A DNA stretch of 64,000 bases from Verrucomicrobiales bacterium (GTDB lineage: Bacteria > Verrucomicrobiota > Verrucomicrobiia > Limisphaerales > CAIMTB01), in contig JAEUHG010000273.1 in assembly GCA_016795425.1 (NCBI GenBank), forward strand, positions 1-64,000, read 5' to 3'. Below the pieces are notes generated by a model. It was not told the origin of the DNA. It ran no database searches and saw nothing but the letters and a program-made list of their open reading frames with translations. Below are positions 9,567 through 18,177 of this stretch, piece by piece. Both the position numbers and the translations under genes were made by a program. Each line of letters starts with the position of its first letter. The stretch's first letter is position 1.

Positions 9567-10292
9567 TCATGGGCGCGATCGCCCCGCCACTATCGGATAG
9601 ACCACTCCGGCGAGGGCTGCTCCGAGCACCGGCGCCACCCAGAAAAGCCAGAGCTGCTGGATCGCCCATCCCCCGACCATCAAGGCGGGACCCGTGCTTC
9701 GAGCCGGGTTCACCGACAGGTTGGTCACCGGGATGCCGATCAGGTGAATCAAGGTCAGACCCAGGCCGATGGCCATCGGCGCGAATCCCTTGGGGGCGCG
9801 CTCATCGGTTGAACCCAGAATGATGAGCAGGAAGAAGAAGGTCAGGACCGTCTCGGCGACAAAGCCCGAAACCATGGTGTATTTGCCAGGCGAATGTTCG
9901 GCATAGCCGTTCGCCGCGAAGCCTGCAGCGGTGGTGAATCCTTCCTGCCCACCGGCAATGATGGACAAGATCCAGGCGCCGGCCACGCCGCCCGCGACCT
10001 GCGCCACCACATAGGGTACGAAGTCAGAGGACTTGAAACGGCCGCCTACTAACAATCCGACCGAGACGGCCGGATTCAGATGACATCCGGACACGTGTCC
10101 GATGGCATAAGCCATAGTGAGAACGGTGAGCCCGAAGGCCAGCGATACTCCGACCAAACCGATGCCGAGGTTGATCGGGGTGGTGCCTTCGGTGGCGAGG
10201 AACTTGGCGGCCAGCACGGCGCTGCCGCAACCGCCAAAGACCAGCCAGAAAGTACCGAGAAATTCCGCCAGGAGTTTGTTTTTCAGAGTCAT
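9567..10292 (-). CDS. aqpZ: Aquaporin (MIP family water channel)
   Basis: A 241-residue major intrinsic protein with six hydrophobic segments and both Asn-Pro-Ala half-helix motifs: GCHLNPAVSVG in the first half and VNPARSTGPAL in the second. The start KLLAEFLGTFWLVFGGCGSAV is very close to the AqpZ type, and the narrow ar/R filter Arg of NPAR is present, so it is predicted to be water-selective and not a glycerol facilitator. It lies in the inner membrane. It is upstream of, and 38 bp from, the GH63 glycosidase gene. Confidence 0.96.
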   Translation of the reverse strand: MTLKNKLLAEFLGTFWLVFGGCGSAVLAAKFLATEGTTPINLGIGLVGVSLAFGLTVLTMAYAIGHVSGCHLNPAVSVGLLVGGRFKSSDFVPYVVAQVAGGVAGAWILSIIAGGQEGFTTAAGFAANGYAEHSPGKYTMVSGFVAETVLTFFFLLIILGSTDERAPKGFAPMAIGLGLTLIHLIGIPVTNLSVNPARSTGPALMVGGWAIQQLWLFWVAPVLGAALAGVVYPIVAGRSRP

Positions 10293-10623
10293 AGGTTGAT
10301 TGGGTTCCAGTGAAGCCGAACGTTCTCAACGAAGAACTGCGATCTCGTCGTAGTAACACCCCATCGCCGTCCGCCGTTCTTATCCCAAATTCCCCGGCCG
10401 TTGTCCGCTGATTTTCACGGGCCGGAGTGACGAACCAGTTTTCGCGAAAAGAGGCCATGAACGACCGTGGAGCCGAGTCCCAACGGACCGCGACGTGTCC
10501 TCATGGCGCCGCGGACCCAACTGGAGACAAGTCCAAGTGTTGCCCTCAGGGTTGGACAACCCCGGCACCGGGCATCAGGATGCTCTCGACGCGGGTGCCT
10601 GCGAATGCACTGAGGAGCCGCCC
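10293..10623. other. Divergent intergenic region between aqpZ and the DUF2071 gene
   Basis: About 330 bp between two divergent genes, so it must contain both promoters; I could not place them with confidence. It holds one short plus-strand frame from an ATG at 10457 to 10651 (65 codons) whose first part has a few Cys residues (ATCPHGAAD, KCCPQG), overlapping the next gene's start. It has no clear Shine-Dalgarno sequence and I do not call it a gene. Confidence 0.5.
10612..10617 (+). promoter_or_regulatory. Shine-Dalgarno site for the DUF2071 gene
   Basis: GAGGAG ends 6 nt before the ATG at 10624. It decides the start: in-frame codons further upstream (from 10495) lack a ribosome site and encode an unrelated-looking leader. 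Confidence 0.7.
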
Positions 10624-11382
10624 ATGTCTCGGTCGACCCATCCATCTCTGACCCAGCTTCAACACCGACCTTGGCCGCTTCCGTCGGCGCCGTGGAATTG
10701 GCGCCAATCGTGGCTCGACCTGGCCTTCCTCCACTACCGGGTCGAGTGGGCTACTTTGCGGGCACAGCTTCCGAACTGGCTTGAACTTGACGAATTCGAT
10801 GGGACTCCCTGGGTAACGATCGTGCCGTTTAAAATGGCGAATCTTCGTACCCGTGCCGCATCGTGGTTTCCGCCGCTCGCCTCCTTCCCCGAATTGAATC
10901 TGCGGACGTATGTCACTGTGGGTGATAAGCCCGGCGTCTGGTTTTTTAGTCTGGACGCGGACTGCCTCCCGTTGGTGATTGCGGCGCGGCGTTGGTTCGG
11001 TCTGCCGTATTGGAAGGCCTCTATCCATCTGCATCGGACACCCGACGCCTTTCAATTTACTTGCCGTCGGTCGGCGGGCGAAGCGTTGTTCGAGGCCCGC
11101 TATCAGCCGGCTTCGAATTCTCCCTTTTTCGCAGCTCCGGGTTCATTCGAGAAATGGGCCTCTGAACGTTACTGCCTCTATTCGACATCACCCAACGGTC
11201 CCATCCGACTCGAGGTTCATCATGGTCCCTGGCCCATCCAACGCGCGACGGTCGAGGTCCGGAAATCCGACCTATGGAAGGCCGCCGGCTTGACGCTTCT
11301 TGATCCCTCCCCCCGTTGCTACTACTCGTCGGGTGTCGAGGTTGTCTCGTTCCCGCCCGAAAGATTGGCGTCACCCTGTTGA
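10624..11382 (+). CDS. DUF2071 (YqjF-like) protein
   Basis: A 252-residue protein of the DUF2071/YqjF family, which is widespread in bacteria but has no established function. The family pattern is visible: an opening WLDLAFLHYRVEWATLRAQLP, then DEFDGTPWVTIVPFKM, the central FPELNLRTYVT followed by PGVWFFSLDAD, and a later GLPYWKASI. The ATG at 10624 is preceded by a good Shine-Dalgarno site. The domain fills the whole protein. The 3' end overlaps the following small gene. Function cannot be inferred from this context. Confidence 0.88.
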   Translation: MSRSTHPSLTQLQHRPWPLPSAPWNWRQSWLDLAFLHYRVEWATLRAQLPNWLELDEFDGTPWVTIVPFKMANLRTRAASWFPPLASFPELNLRTYVTVGDKPGVWFFSLDADCLPLVIAARRWFGLPYWKASIHLHRTPDAFQFTCRRSAGEALFEARYQPASNSPFFAAPGSFEKWASERYCLYSTSPNGPIRLEVHHGPWPIQRATVEVRKSDLWKAAGLTLLDPSPRCYYSSGVEVVSFPPERLASPC

Positions 11383-11743
11383 GGGGGCTCGTCGCGCCGC
11401 GCAGGCTCTCGAAAATCTTGAAAACCGACGACAGACGATCGAGCAGGCCCGAGAGGTCGATCGCGCCTGGAAAACCGCCTCCTTTGGCGTGGTGGGCCTA
11501 GTCGTCGACGTGCTGCTCCGCCGAACCAACGCCAAGCGGAATGCCGATTTTCAGGAGCGCCACCAGAAGGTCGTGGCCCGTTCGCGTCGCGCTCTGTTGG
11601 CCCTTGCTGCCCGGACCATGGAACAGGAGACCGGACAGGCGCCGATCTCACCGAATCAACTTGTGCCGACGGTGTTGCGGGCAGTGCCCACCGATCCCGC
11701 CACAGGAGCCGCCTTCGACCGTTTACCTCCCAATGGCGAATAA
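11333..11743 (+). CDS. Small protein with 'VPTDP' C-terminal tail, possibly the remnant of a larger gene
   Basis: A frame of about 136 codons with an uncertain start (GTG 11333 chosen; TTG 11300 or 11342 possible, none with a clear ribosome site). The body is helical and charged (ALENLENRRQTIEQAREVD), followed by a weakly hydrophobic stretch (FGVVGLVVDVLL). It ends with ALAARTMEQETGQ, LVPTVLRAVPTDPATG: the 'LVP..L.AVPTDP.tG' ending found at the C-terminus of larger secreted or membrane proteins in Verrucomicrobiota and Planctomycetota. Because only that tail is recognisable and the frame overlaps the DUF2071 gene by 50 bp, it may be the 3' part of a decayed gene. It meets the convergent gene stop for stop at 11743/11744. 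Confidence 0.4.
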   Translation: MSRLSRSRPKDWRHPVEGARRAAQALENLENRRQTIEQAREVDRAWKTASFGVVGLVVDVLLRRTNAKRNADFQERHQKVVARSRRALLALAARTMEQETGQAPISPNQLVPTVLRAVPTDPATGAAFDRLPPNGE

Positions 11744-13714
11744 CTACCGGCCTTCGCCTCGCCAAAGTTCCGCGCTCCAGGTTTCCACCACCGTATTGGT
11801 TTCGCGAATGGGTTTTGGCGCAATCGTGATGCGGACGCGCCGGAATTTCGCGGTGACCTTGTCGCCGGAATAAATGAGCGTGGCGTCGGCCGTGGAGGAG
11901 GATCCGTAGGCGGCGAAGGCAACGTTGTACGTTCCGGTGGGCTTGGTTTCCGGCGGCCTAGATTCCGGGCACCGAGACTCGTGCAGGGGTTGACATACCA
12001 CCTTGAACTCGGTGGTTGCCTGGTGGGCGATGGGATATTTCGTTTCCTCTAAACCGGCGCTGAACGCGACCCAGGCCACGGTCTTGCCATCATTGATCCG
12101 CAGGGAGAAGTCTCCGATCGCCGAGTGCGTGGCCTTGGCCGTTTCGAGGTAAGAATCGGTGCTCGTAAAGTCCGGTGTCATCAGGATGGTAATCCGTGAA
12201 TCACCATAGGTGCCGGTGAGTCTTCCCTTGGTCTGAAATTTCCAAAAGGCCCAACCGCCTTCTCCGTTCTCGTCGGGGACGTCGCCATCCGCCTCCAACA
12301 GCGTGTCCAGTGTTCCGCTGTAGGACGTCGTCTCCCGGCTCGTGTTCAAAGTGTAGGACGAGGTCGAACCAGGGGATTCGGGGAGGGGAATCTCAAACGT
12401 TTTCTGAATATCCTCCGTAAAGGACATCTTTCCCTCCCAGGCCTTGTGACAAGCCGCCTGTGTAAAGCGACGGTCGATCTCGGTATCGGTGCCCAGGTCG
12501 CAGCCTTGAGCGTCGGTTCGACCGGTAATGCGCGCGGTCGTGTTGAGCACAGCGTCCAAAGCAGTGCGACTTCCGCGTCCCGACGTGGACGGTTCACGTT
12601 CACAGCGTTCCAGATACTCGTGGGCGCAGCGGCAGCGCACCTGAGAGGCGAGGGCCACGAGCTCCGGGAACTGCAAGCTGCTCCCATAGTCTGCACCGGC
12701 CTCCCGTTCCAACCGTTCGAACCGGTTCAAAACCACTTCGCCCACCGCGCAGTCCCGGGTTGCCGCCTCGAGCAGCGGCTTGATGCCCGTCAGGAAGACC
12801 AAGCGATTCCGCAGCGTCCGCAACCCACGAAGTTGCTCACGAAATTCATCGACCGTGAGTTCACCGCGTTGTCGGCGCACCGCCAATTCCCGCAAACGTT
12901 CACCCGCCCATTGGTCGGCGGCCCTCTCGGCATCGCGGGTCGTTCGCCGTGCCTGCTCATAGTTCATGGTAGGCTGAGGGGCCGGGGGCAAGGGGACCGC
13001 AGTGACCCCCGCCCCACTGAAGTGCGACACTGGAAGGACCACCTCGTTCGCGGAGGGATCCCAAGGCTTCAAATGAAACCCCGTCCCCGTCTGTTCGAAG
13101 GCATATCCAACCATTTCCAACTCCGGAATAGGTTCGGGGAATCGGATGCGCAGGTCGGCCGCGCCGCGGAACTCGAAACCGTCGGGTTCGAAGACCACTG
13201 CGGCCCGAAAGCGGTCTTCCAAAGGCATGGCGGCAAAGTTGGTGACCACGGTCATGCTGATGGCCACCGGTTCGAACACGAGATTGGAGTGCACCAAGAG
13301 GTGGTATTGCACGCCACGGCGATCGGTTAGAAAGATCTCACCGCCTTCCTCCGGCGTGACGACCACCGACATGGTGAGCGTGGAATCGGCCTGCGGGCCA
13401 ATCACAGGGCTGGGCGTCAGTGACCTCGCCACCGCGCGATAGAATTGGAAGTTCACCGGCTCCGCATTGGTATGGGAAAAACCGGCGGCTCCGCCGGAGG
13501 CCATCTGCGAATCGAGCAGAAACCAGTTCTCGAGATCGAAGGTCCCCTCGAGTTGGACGGGTCCGTCCAATGCGTTGGTGACTTCGAGTCGCGTCACGCC
13601 AGCGCTTTGGCCGATCCATCGAAGATCCAGGGCGGGTGCCGCCATTGGGGCGAAAACCGCGGCAAGAACCACGACGGCGACGCGGAATGGAAATGACGCG
13701 TGAAAGGGGTGCAT
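11744..13714 (-). CDS. Large secreted protein of unknown function with an N-terminal FYR module
   Basis: A 656-residue protein starting at ATG 13714. Residues ~8-28 form a signal peptide (FRVAVVVLAAVFAPMAAPA). Residues ~30-95 form the short module TRLEVTNALDGPVQLEG ... DLENW ... FQFYRAVA. A beta-rich region follows, then a charged helical part with many Arg/Glu (about residues 245-330), several Cys (RCRCAHEYLERC), and a second beta-rich half. No enzymatic motif is recognised. The frame stays open for 455 further codons upstream into the neighbouring gene, but that part is simply the reverse strand of the nuclease gene. It is divergent from the nuclease, with 123 bp between the starts. Confidence 0.8.
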   Translation of the reverse strand: MHPFHASFPFRVAVVVLAAVFAPMAAPALDLRWIGQSAGVTRLEVTNALDGPVQLEGTFDLENWFLLDSQMASGGAAGFSHTNAEPVNFQFYRAVARSLTPSPVIGPQADSTLTMSVVVTPEEGGEIFLTDRRGVQYHLLVHSNLVFEPVAISMTVVTNFAAMPLEDRFRAAVVFEPDGFEFRGAADLRIRFPEPIPELEMVGYAFEQTGTGFHLKPWDPSANEVVLPVSHFSGAGVTAVPLPPAPQPTMNYEQARRTTRDAERAADQWAGERLRELAVRRQRGELTVDEFREQLRGLRTLRNRLVFLTGIKPLLEAATRDCAVGEVVLNRFERLEREAGADYGSSLQFPELVALASQVRCRCAHEYLERCEREPSTSGRGSRTALDAVLNTTARITGRTDAQGCDLGTDTEIDRRFTQAACHKAWEGKMSFTEDIQKTFEIPLPESPGSTSSYTLNTSRETTSYSGTLDTLLEADGDVPDENGEGGWAFWKFQTKGRLTGTYGDSRITILMTPDFTSTDSYLETAKATHSAIGDFSLRINDGKTVAWVAFSAGLEETKYPIAHQATTEFKVVCQPLHESRCPESRPPETKPTGTYNVAFAAYGSSSTADATLIYSGDKVTAKFRRVRITIAPKPIRETNTVVETWSAELWRGEGR

Positions 13715-13837
13715 ACAGCGACAGAATGCATACCAACCTGCGGATCGTTGCTTATTCGAACGCCGACAGGAAAGGCGGAAACGAAGGTACCCGGATTGGC
13801 GCTGGCGATTGCCCGCCAACGGGGAGAGATTGCGGCC

Positions 13838-14854
13838 ATGCGCTGGTTTGCCTCGGCGACCCTGTACCTCGGTGTGCTTCAATTGTGTTCCGGTTGGGAC
13901 TACGAAGGGCACCGGCTTATCAACCAGATGGCACTGGCCCTGTTGCCCACGAACTTCCCTGGCTGGGTGCGCGAGGATGCGGCCCGCGAACGGATTGCGT
14001 TCCTCGGAGGCGAGATGGATCGATGGCGGAACACGCCGCACTACAGCCTGCGCCACATGAACCACCCGGATCACTATCTCGACCTGGAGGATTTGGTGCC
14101 CCTCGAGGTGACGGCCTCCCAACTTTCGCCGTTCCGGTACGAATTCGTCGACTTGATCACCCGCAAACGCCTGCAATATCCCGACCGATTTCCCTCCATC
14201 GTCGCCACCAACGACCTCGAACGCACCCGGCATCTGCCAGGATTTCTGCCTTGGAAAATCGCCGAGGACTTCGCCCGCCTCAAATCGGCGTTCTCCTATC
14301 TGAAAGCCTACGAGGAACGCGGAACCCCCGATCAGATTTCCAATGCGCGGGCGAACATCCTGTATCTCATGGGCGTAGCGGGCCACGCCGCAGGCGACGC
14401 TGCCCAACCCCTCCACACCACGCGCCGATACAACGGCTGGGTGGGCGACAATCCCAACGGCTACACCACCAACCGCACCTTCCACGCATGGATCGACGGA
14501 GGTTACCTGCGCAAGGTTGGCGTCGATTTGGAGGACCTCCGACCTCAGACCCGCCCGGCCCAGGTCCTTCGATCCGTTCCGAATGGCCCGGAAGACGACG
14601 CTATCTTCCGACATGCCTGCCAGTTCATCGTCGAACAATTCCAAAGGATGGAGCCGTTGTACGCCATGGAGAAGCTCGGGGAACTGAGTGGCGAACCACC
14701 GTCCGGCTTGAAGGGCAAACCCATCCTGGTGGAGCAATTGGCCCGCGCCTCGACCCTGCTCTCCGACCTGTGGCTGACCGCCTACGAGCAGGCGCCGCCG
14801 GATCGTTACCTTCAATCCCAACTCACTCCCAAGCCCGCCCCCAAGGCGCCTTGA
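13838..14854 (+). CDS. S1/P1-family zinc-dependent nuclease/phosphodiesterase, secreted
   Basis: A 338-residue exported enzyme. The signal peptide ends just before Trp20, and Trp20-DYEG-His25 reproduces the Trp1/His6 zinc ligands at the mature N-terminus of S1/P1 nucleases. Further ligands match in spacing: Asp61, His79, the His183-x3-Asp187-x5-His193 block (GHAAGDAAQPLH), and His216-x3-Asp220 (HAWIDGG). All nine trinuclear-zinc positions are therefore accounted for. The family cleaves single-stranded DNA/RNA or 3'-nucleotides; related enzymes are phospholipases C, so the exact substrate is open. Start ATG 13838 is 9 nt after GGGGAGAG. It is followed 49 bp later by a TlpA-like thioredoxin, whose oxidoreductase role could help disulfide formation in exported proteins (inference). 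Confidence 0.88.
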   Translation: MRWFASATLYLGVLQLCSGWDYEGHRLINQMALALLPTNFPGWVREDAARERIAFLGGEMDRWRNTPHYSLRHMNHPDHYLDLEDLVPLEVTASQLSPFRYEFVDLITRKRLQYPDRFPSIVATNDLERTRHLPGFLPWKIAEDFARLKSAFSYLKAYEERGTPDQISNARANILYLMGVAGHAAGDAAQPLHTTRRYNGWVGDNPNGYTTNRTFHAWIDGGYLRKVGVDLEDLRPQTRPAQVLRSVPNGPEDDAIFRHACQFIVEQFQRMEPLYAMEKLGELSGEPPSGLKGKPILVEQLARASTLLSDLWLTAYEQAPPDRYLQSQLTPKPAPKAP

Positions 14855-14903
14855 GTCCGCACCGTGATTTGACTTTGTCGGCGGCGGTGTTTGAGTCGCG
14901 TCC

Positions 14904-15839
14904 ATGAAACGTTCCCTCTTCGCCGCTACCGCTTTGTTCCTGGCCTCTATACAGGGCAGCCCGGCCATCGATGCGAACACACCAAGTGGAGAGTTGGGCA
15001 TGGATGCCCCCCCGCTGAAGATCGCGAAATGGATCCAGGGTGGACCCGTCGACATGACCGCCGGCAAGGGTAAGAACATCTACGTGGTGGAGTTCTGGGC
15101 CACTTGGTGCGGCCCCTGCCGGACCAGCATTCCGCACCTCGACCAATTGCAGGAACGGTTCAAGGACCGGGGCGTGGTCTTCATCGGCGTCAGCAACGAG
15201 AAGCCGGAGAAAGTCGAGCCCTTCGTCAAATCCATGGGTGCCAAGATGAGGTATGCCGTCGCCGTGGACGACGCCGATGCCAGCGTCGGCGCCTACCTGC
15301 GCGCATTCGGCGTGGAGGGCATTCCCCACGCCTTCGTCATCGACAAACAAGGCAAGGTAGCCTGGCACGGTCATCCCATGACCTCGCTGGATCGTGCCCT
15401 CGAGGAGATGGTGAACGGCAAATACGACATCGAGGCCACCAAGAAGACCATGGCGCTGGCGAAGCTCATGCCGACATATTTCGAGCAGGCGGCGCAGGGC
15501 TCGGAAACGCCGGAGACCAAGGCGCTCGGCGAACGCATCGTGAAGGAGGGAGCCAACGAACCCGCGCTCCTCAACGAATTCGCCTGGATCATCCTGACCC
15601 ATCCCAAGATCCAGAAGCGCGATCTCGATCTGGCCACCCGCGCGGCGAAAGGCGCCTTTGACAAATCCGCGGGAAAAGACGCCTCCATCATCGACACCTA
15701 CGCCCGCGCGCAGTTCCAGAACGGGAAAGTCGCCGATGCCATCGATCTCCAGAAGAAAGCCATCGCCGCCGCCGACACCGATGAGGCCCGTCAAGGCATG
15801 ACCAAGGCGCTGAAAGAATACGAAGCCGCACAAAAGTAG
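14904..15839 (+). CDS. TlpA-like thioredoxin with C-terminal helical domain, exported
   Basis: A 311-residue protein with a signal peptide (LFAATALFLASIQGSPA) and a TlpA/AhpC-TSA-type thioredoxin domain at about residues 30-175. The active site is WATWCGPC (Cys69, Cys72), and the cis-proline is in VEGIPHAFVID. The domain is followed by ~140 helical residues with TPR-like spacing (AAKGAFDKSAGKDASIID, then TYARAQFQNGKVADAIDLQKK). It probably works as a periplasmic disulfide reductase or as a redox partner for the VKOR-DsbA fusion encoded 70 bp downstream on the same strand; the partner role is inference from adjacency. Confidence 0.9.
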   Translation: MKRSLFAATALFLASIQGSPAIDANTPSGELGMDAPPLKIAKWIQGGPVDMTAGKGKNIYVVEFWATWCGPCRTSIPHLDQLQERFKDRGVVFIGVSNEKPEKVEPFVKSMGAKMRYAVAVDDADASVGAYLRAFGVEGIPHAFVIDKQGKVAWHGHPMTSLDRALEEMVNGKYDIEATKKTMALAKLMPTYFEQAAQGSETPETKALGERIVKEGANEPALLNEFAWIILTHPKIQKRDLDLATRAAKGAFDKSAGKDASIIDTYARAQFQNGKVADAIDLQKKAIAAADTDEARQGMTKALKEYEAAQK

Positions 15840-15909
15840 TCCCGCCGCCACCACGCCCGGCTGCGATCCATTAACGCCAACCCCCCGATTCGGGGCCTGT
15901 CGTTCTAGC

Positions 15910-18177
15910 ATGGCCAAATCCGCCCATTCCCAACCTCTCCCGGTACCCACCGGAAATCCGCTACGCACCACGGCCCTCGTGCTCCTGACCGTGTCGACCC
16001 TGCTCTCCGCGTGGCTCGCCCTGCAGTCCGTAAGGTCGGGAAGCGTCCCGGGATGCGACGCCGGGAATTGCGCGATCGTGCTCACGAGCAAATGGTCGAA
16101 AGTCTTCGGCGTGCCGGTCGGGCTTTTCGGCGCCGCGACCTATGCGATCCTGGCGATTCTCGGACTCAAGCCGCTCCCGGCCAACCCGCGCGGCCCGCGG
16201 ATTGCCGCAGCTGCCCTCGTCTTGATGATCCCGGCAGCCGGCCTTTGGTTCGCTTCCCTGCAACTGTTTGTCCTTCACGCCTTTTGTCCGTGGTGCAGTG
16301 CCACCCACGCCGTCGCAACGACCGGCGCCATTCTGATGGCCGTCGCTTGGAAGAAGGATCGCGGTGCAAATCCAGAGACTGGGCGCAAGGGCTCCAAATC
16401 CCCGAAAGCCGTGAATTCTGCCGTCTGGGGTGCCGCCGCCACCTATGCCGCGTTGGCATTCGCGGGTTTCCTGGTTGCCCAGGTACTGAGCCCTGAACCG
16501 CCGAGAGCACGCATCCGAACGGCGTCGATGGAGTCCCCCGCCCCACAGGCTCTGGCAACCGGCGCGACCGTACCCACGCCGACAACCGACGCCAAAGCCA
16601 CGACCTCCGTGTCGACGACGTCCGCGCCCGCTTCAACGGTGGTGACGTCGGCGGTGGCTGCCGCCGTCACTCCTGCCGGTCCGCGGCGACTGACCCTTCA
16701 CGGTGGGAAGTTTCAACTGGACCCCCTGAATTACCCGGTCATTGGTTCCCCGACCGCCCGGCATTTGGTGGTCATGATCTCGGATTACACCTGCCGGTAT
16801 TGCCGAGCCGCTCACAAGATGTTTCACGAGGTCCGCGAGTCCTTTGACGCCTCGCGACTGGGCATCGTCATGCTGCCGAGTCATCACGGTGGCGATTCCG
16901 AGGCGATTCAGCGAATGATGCTGGCGACCTGGAAAGTGGATCCGGGCGTGTGGGCCGAGGTTGCCGACGACCTGTACGCGGAGCGCATTCCCTTAAAGCC
17001 GCAAAGCCTCCGGCCCATCCTCGAACAACGCCTCGGCGCCGACCGTCTGGCCGCCTCCACCGCCGCCCACGAGTCGTGGATCACCAACGTCTTCGGGTTC
17101 AGTCGGGAAATCTACACTGCCAACCGCGCCAAGGCGGGCAGCGGCAGCATTCCCCAATTTATTTTTGGGCAGGAGATCATCGTCGGCGCCCCGGCCGATG
17201 CGGCTGAAATCTACCAGTTGCTGGACAAGAATCTGGGCTTGGTTCGCGATCGACTGCCCGAGCTTCAGCTCGCCGCCTCTGAAGTCGACCTGGGCCGTGT
17301 GTTTGCCGGGACCATGCGCAGCCTGGCCGTCGCGTACTCGAATCCCGGGCAGGCCCCGTTGCAGGTTACCCGCGCGGTGCTTCCTCCCGGCGGACGACCG
17401 GGCCGCGGCTTCATGACGCCCGTGGCGCCAGGCCAAACCTCATCCGTCGAGGTCAGCTTCGCCGTGCCGAAGGAGGACGGTCCGTTCAATGAAACGGTGA
17501 CGTTTCACAGCAACGGACGCCAGGCCACCGCGGCACTTCGCGTCAAGGGCACCTCCTGGAAACCCCTGCGCATCACGCCCCAGATTCTCGACTTTGGAAA
17601 GCTCGATGCCGACAACGCCGTGACGCAGTCGGTGATGCGGATCGAACTCGCCGAGGAGGCGACCATCGAATCGATCCGGTCGCAGAACCCGGGCTTCAAA
17701 GCCACGCTGCGCGAGGTCACCCCGAAGAGGAGTTACGAGATCGACGTGGCCACCACAGAAAACCTCGGCACCGGTCCGCAGCAGGGTGTCATCCTGGTGT
17801 CACTCAAGAAGCCGGTCCCACAGGATTGGCCGGAATCCATCGCCGTGGCTGCACGCGCCACGATCGAGCGCGCGGTCACCGTGGTGCCCCCGCGCTTGAT
17901 TGTTCCCTCGGGCGTCCTGACCTCGGAACGGCACCATCAGTTCCTGGTGCGCTGCCAGGATTCCACACCCGATTTCGCGGTCACCGAGGCAGTCCTCGAG
18001 GGAGGCCCTGCTTTCACCCAACCCCAGATCAGCCGCACCGGAAAGGACTTCACGGTGCAACTGACCCTGCCCGCGGGTTGGTCGCTGCCCAAGGCACCGA
18101 CGGTCGCCAAACTGACCATTCACACCAGCCACCCTCGTTTCCCCACGCTCGACGTCCCGATCACGGCGCAGCCGTAA
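15910..18177 (+). CDS. VKOR-DsbA-type thioredoxin-DUF1573 fusion protein
   Basis: A 755-residue membrane protein with three parts. Residues ~20-190 form a vitamin K epoxide reductase domain with hydrophobic helices, the loop Cys pair Cys49/Cys54 (CDAGNC) and the redox pair Cys126/Cys129 (CPWC). A Thr/Ala/Pro-rich linker (~200-258) leads to a DsbA-like thioredoxin domain (~260-450) with active site Cys295/Cys298 (CRYC) and IPQFIFG as the cis-Pro region. The last ~300 residues contain repeated DUF1573-type beta domains (VDLGRVFAGT, LDFGKLDADN). VKOR reoxidises DsbA-like partners using quinone, so this is a self-contained oxidative-folding machine with an extracytoplasmic Ig-like tail. It ends overlapping the convergent TPR gene by 17 bp. 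Confidence 0.9.
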   Translation: MAKSAHSQPLPVPTGNPLRTTALVLLTVSTLLSAWLALQSVRSGSVPGCDAGNCAIVLTSKWSKVFGVPVGLFGAATYAILAILGLKPLPANPRGPRIAAAALVLMIPAAGLWFASLQLFVLHAFCPWCSATHAVATTGAILMAVAWKKDRGANPETGRKGSKSPKAVNSAVWGAAATYAALAFAGFLVAQVLSPEPPRARIRTASMESPAPQALATGATVPTPTTDAKATTSVSTTSAPASTVVTSAVAAAVTPAGPRRLTLHGGKFQLDPLNYPVIGSPTARHLVVMISDYTCRYCRAAHKMFHEVRESFDASRLGIVMLPSHHGGDSEAIQRMMLATWKVDPGVWAEVADDLYAERIPLKPQSLRPILEQRLGADRLAASTAAHESWITNVFGFSREIYTANRAKAGSGSIPQFIFGQEIIVGAPADAAEIYQLLDKNLGLVRDRLPELQLAASEVDLGRVFAGTMRSLAVAYSNPGQAPLQVTRAVLPPGGRPGRGFMTPVAPGQTSSVEVSFAVPKEDGPFNETVTFHSNGRQATAALRVKGTSWKPLRITPQILDFGKLDADNAVTQSVMRIELAEEATIESIRSQNPGFKATLREVTPKRSYEIDVATTENLGTGPQQGVILVSLKKPVPQDWPESIAVAARATIERAVTVVPPRLIVPSGVLTSERHHQFLVRCQDSTPDFAVTEAVLEGGPAFTQPQISRTGKDFTVQLTLPAGWSLPKAPTVAKLTIHTSHPRFPTLDVPITAQP

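Noticed and set aside
10457..10651. Possible 65-codon Cys-containing peptide before the DUF2071 gene
   Set aside because: No ribosome site at proper spacing, overlaps the next gene's start, and the second half is low-complexity Arg/Pro.
13715..15079. Minus-strand frame continuing 455 codons upstream of the 11744-13714 gene
   Set aside because: It is the reverse strand of the S1/P1 nuclease gene, which has conserved zinc ligands, a signal peptide and a ribosome site; the gene proper starts with a signal peptide at 13714.
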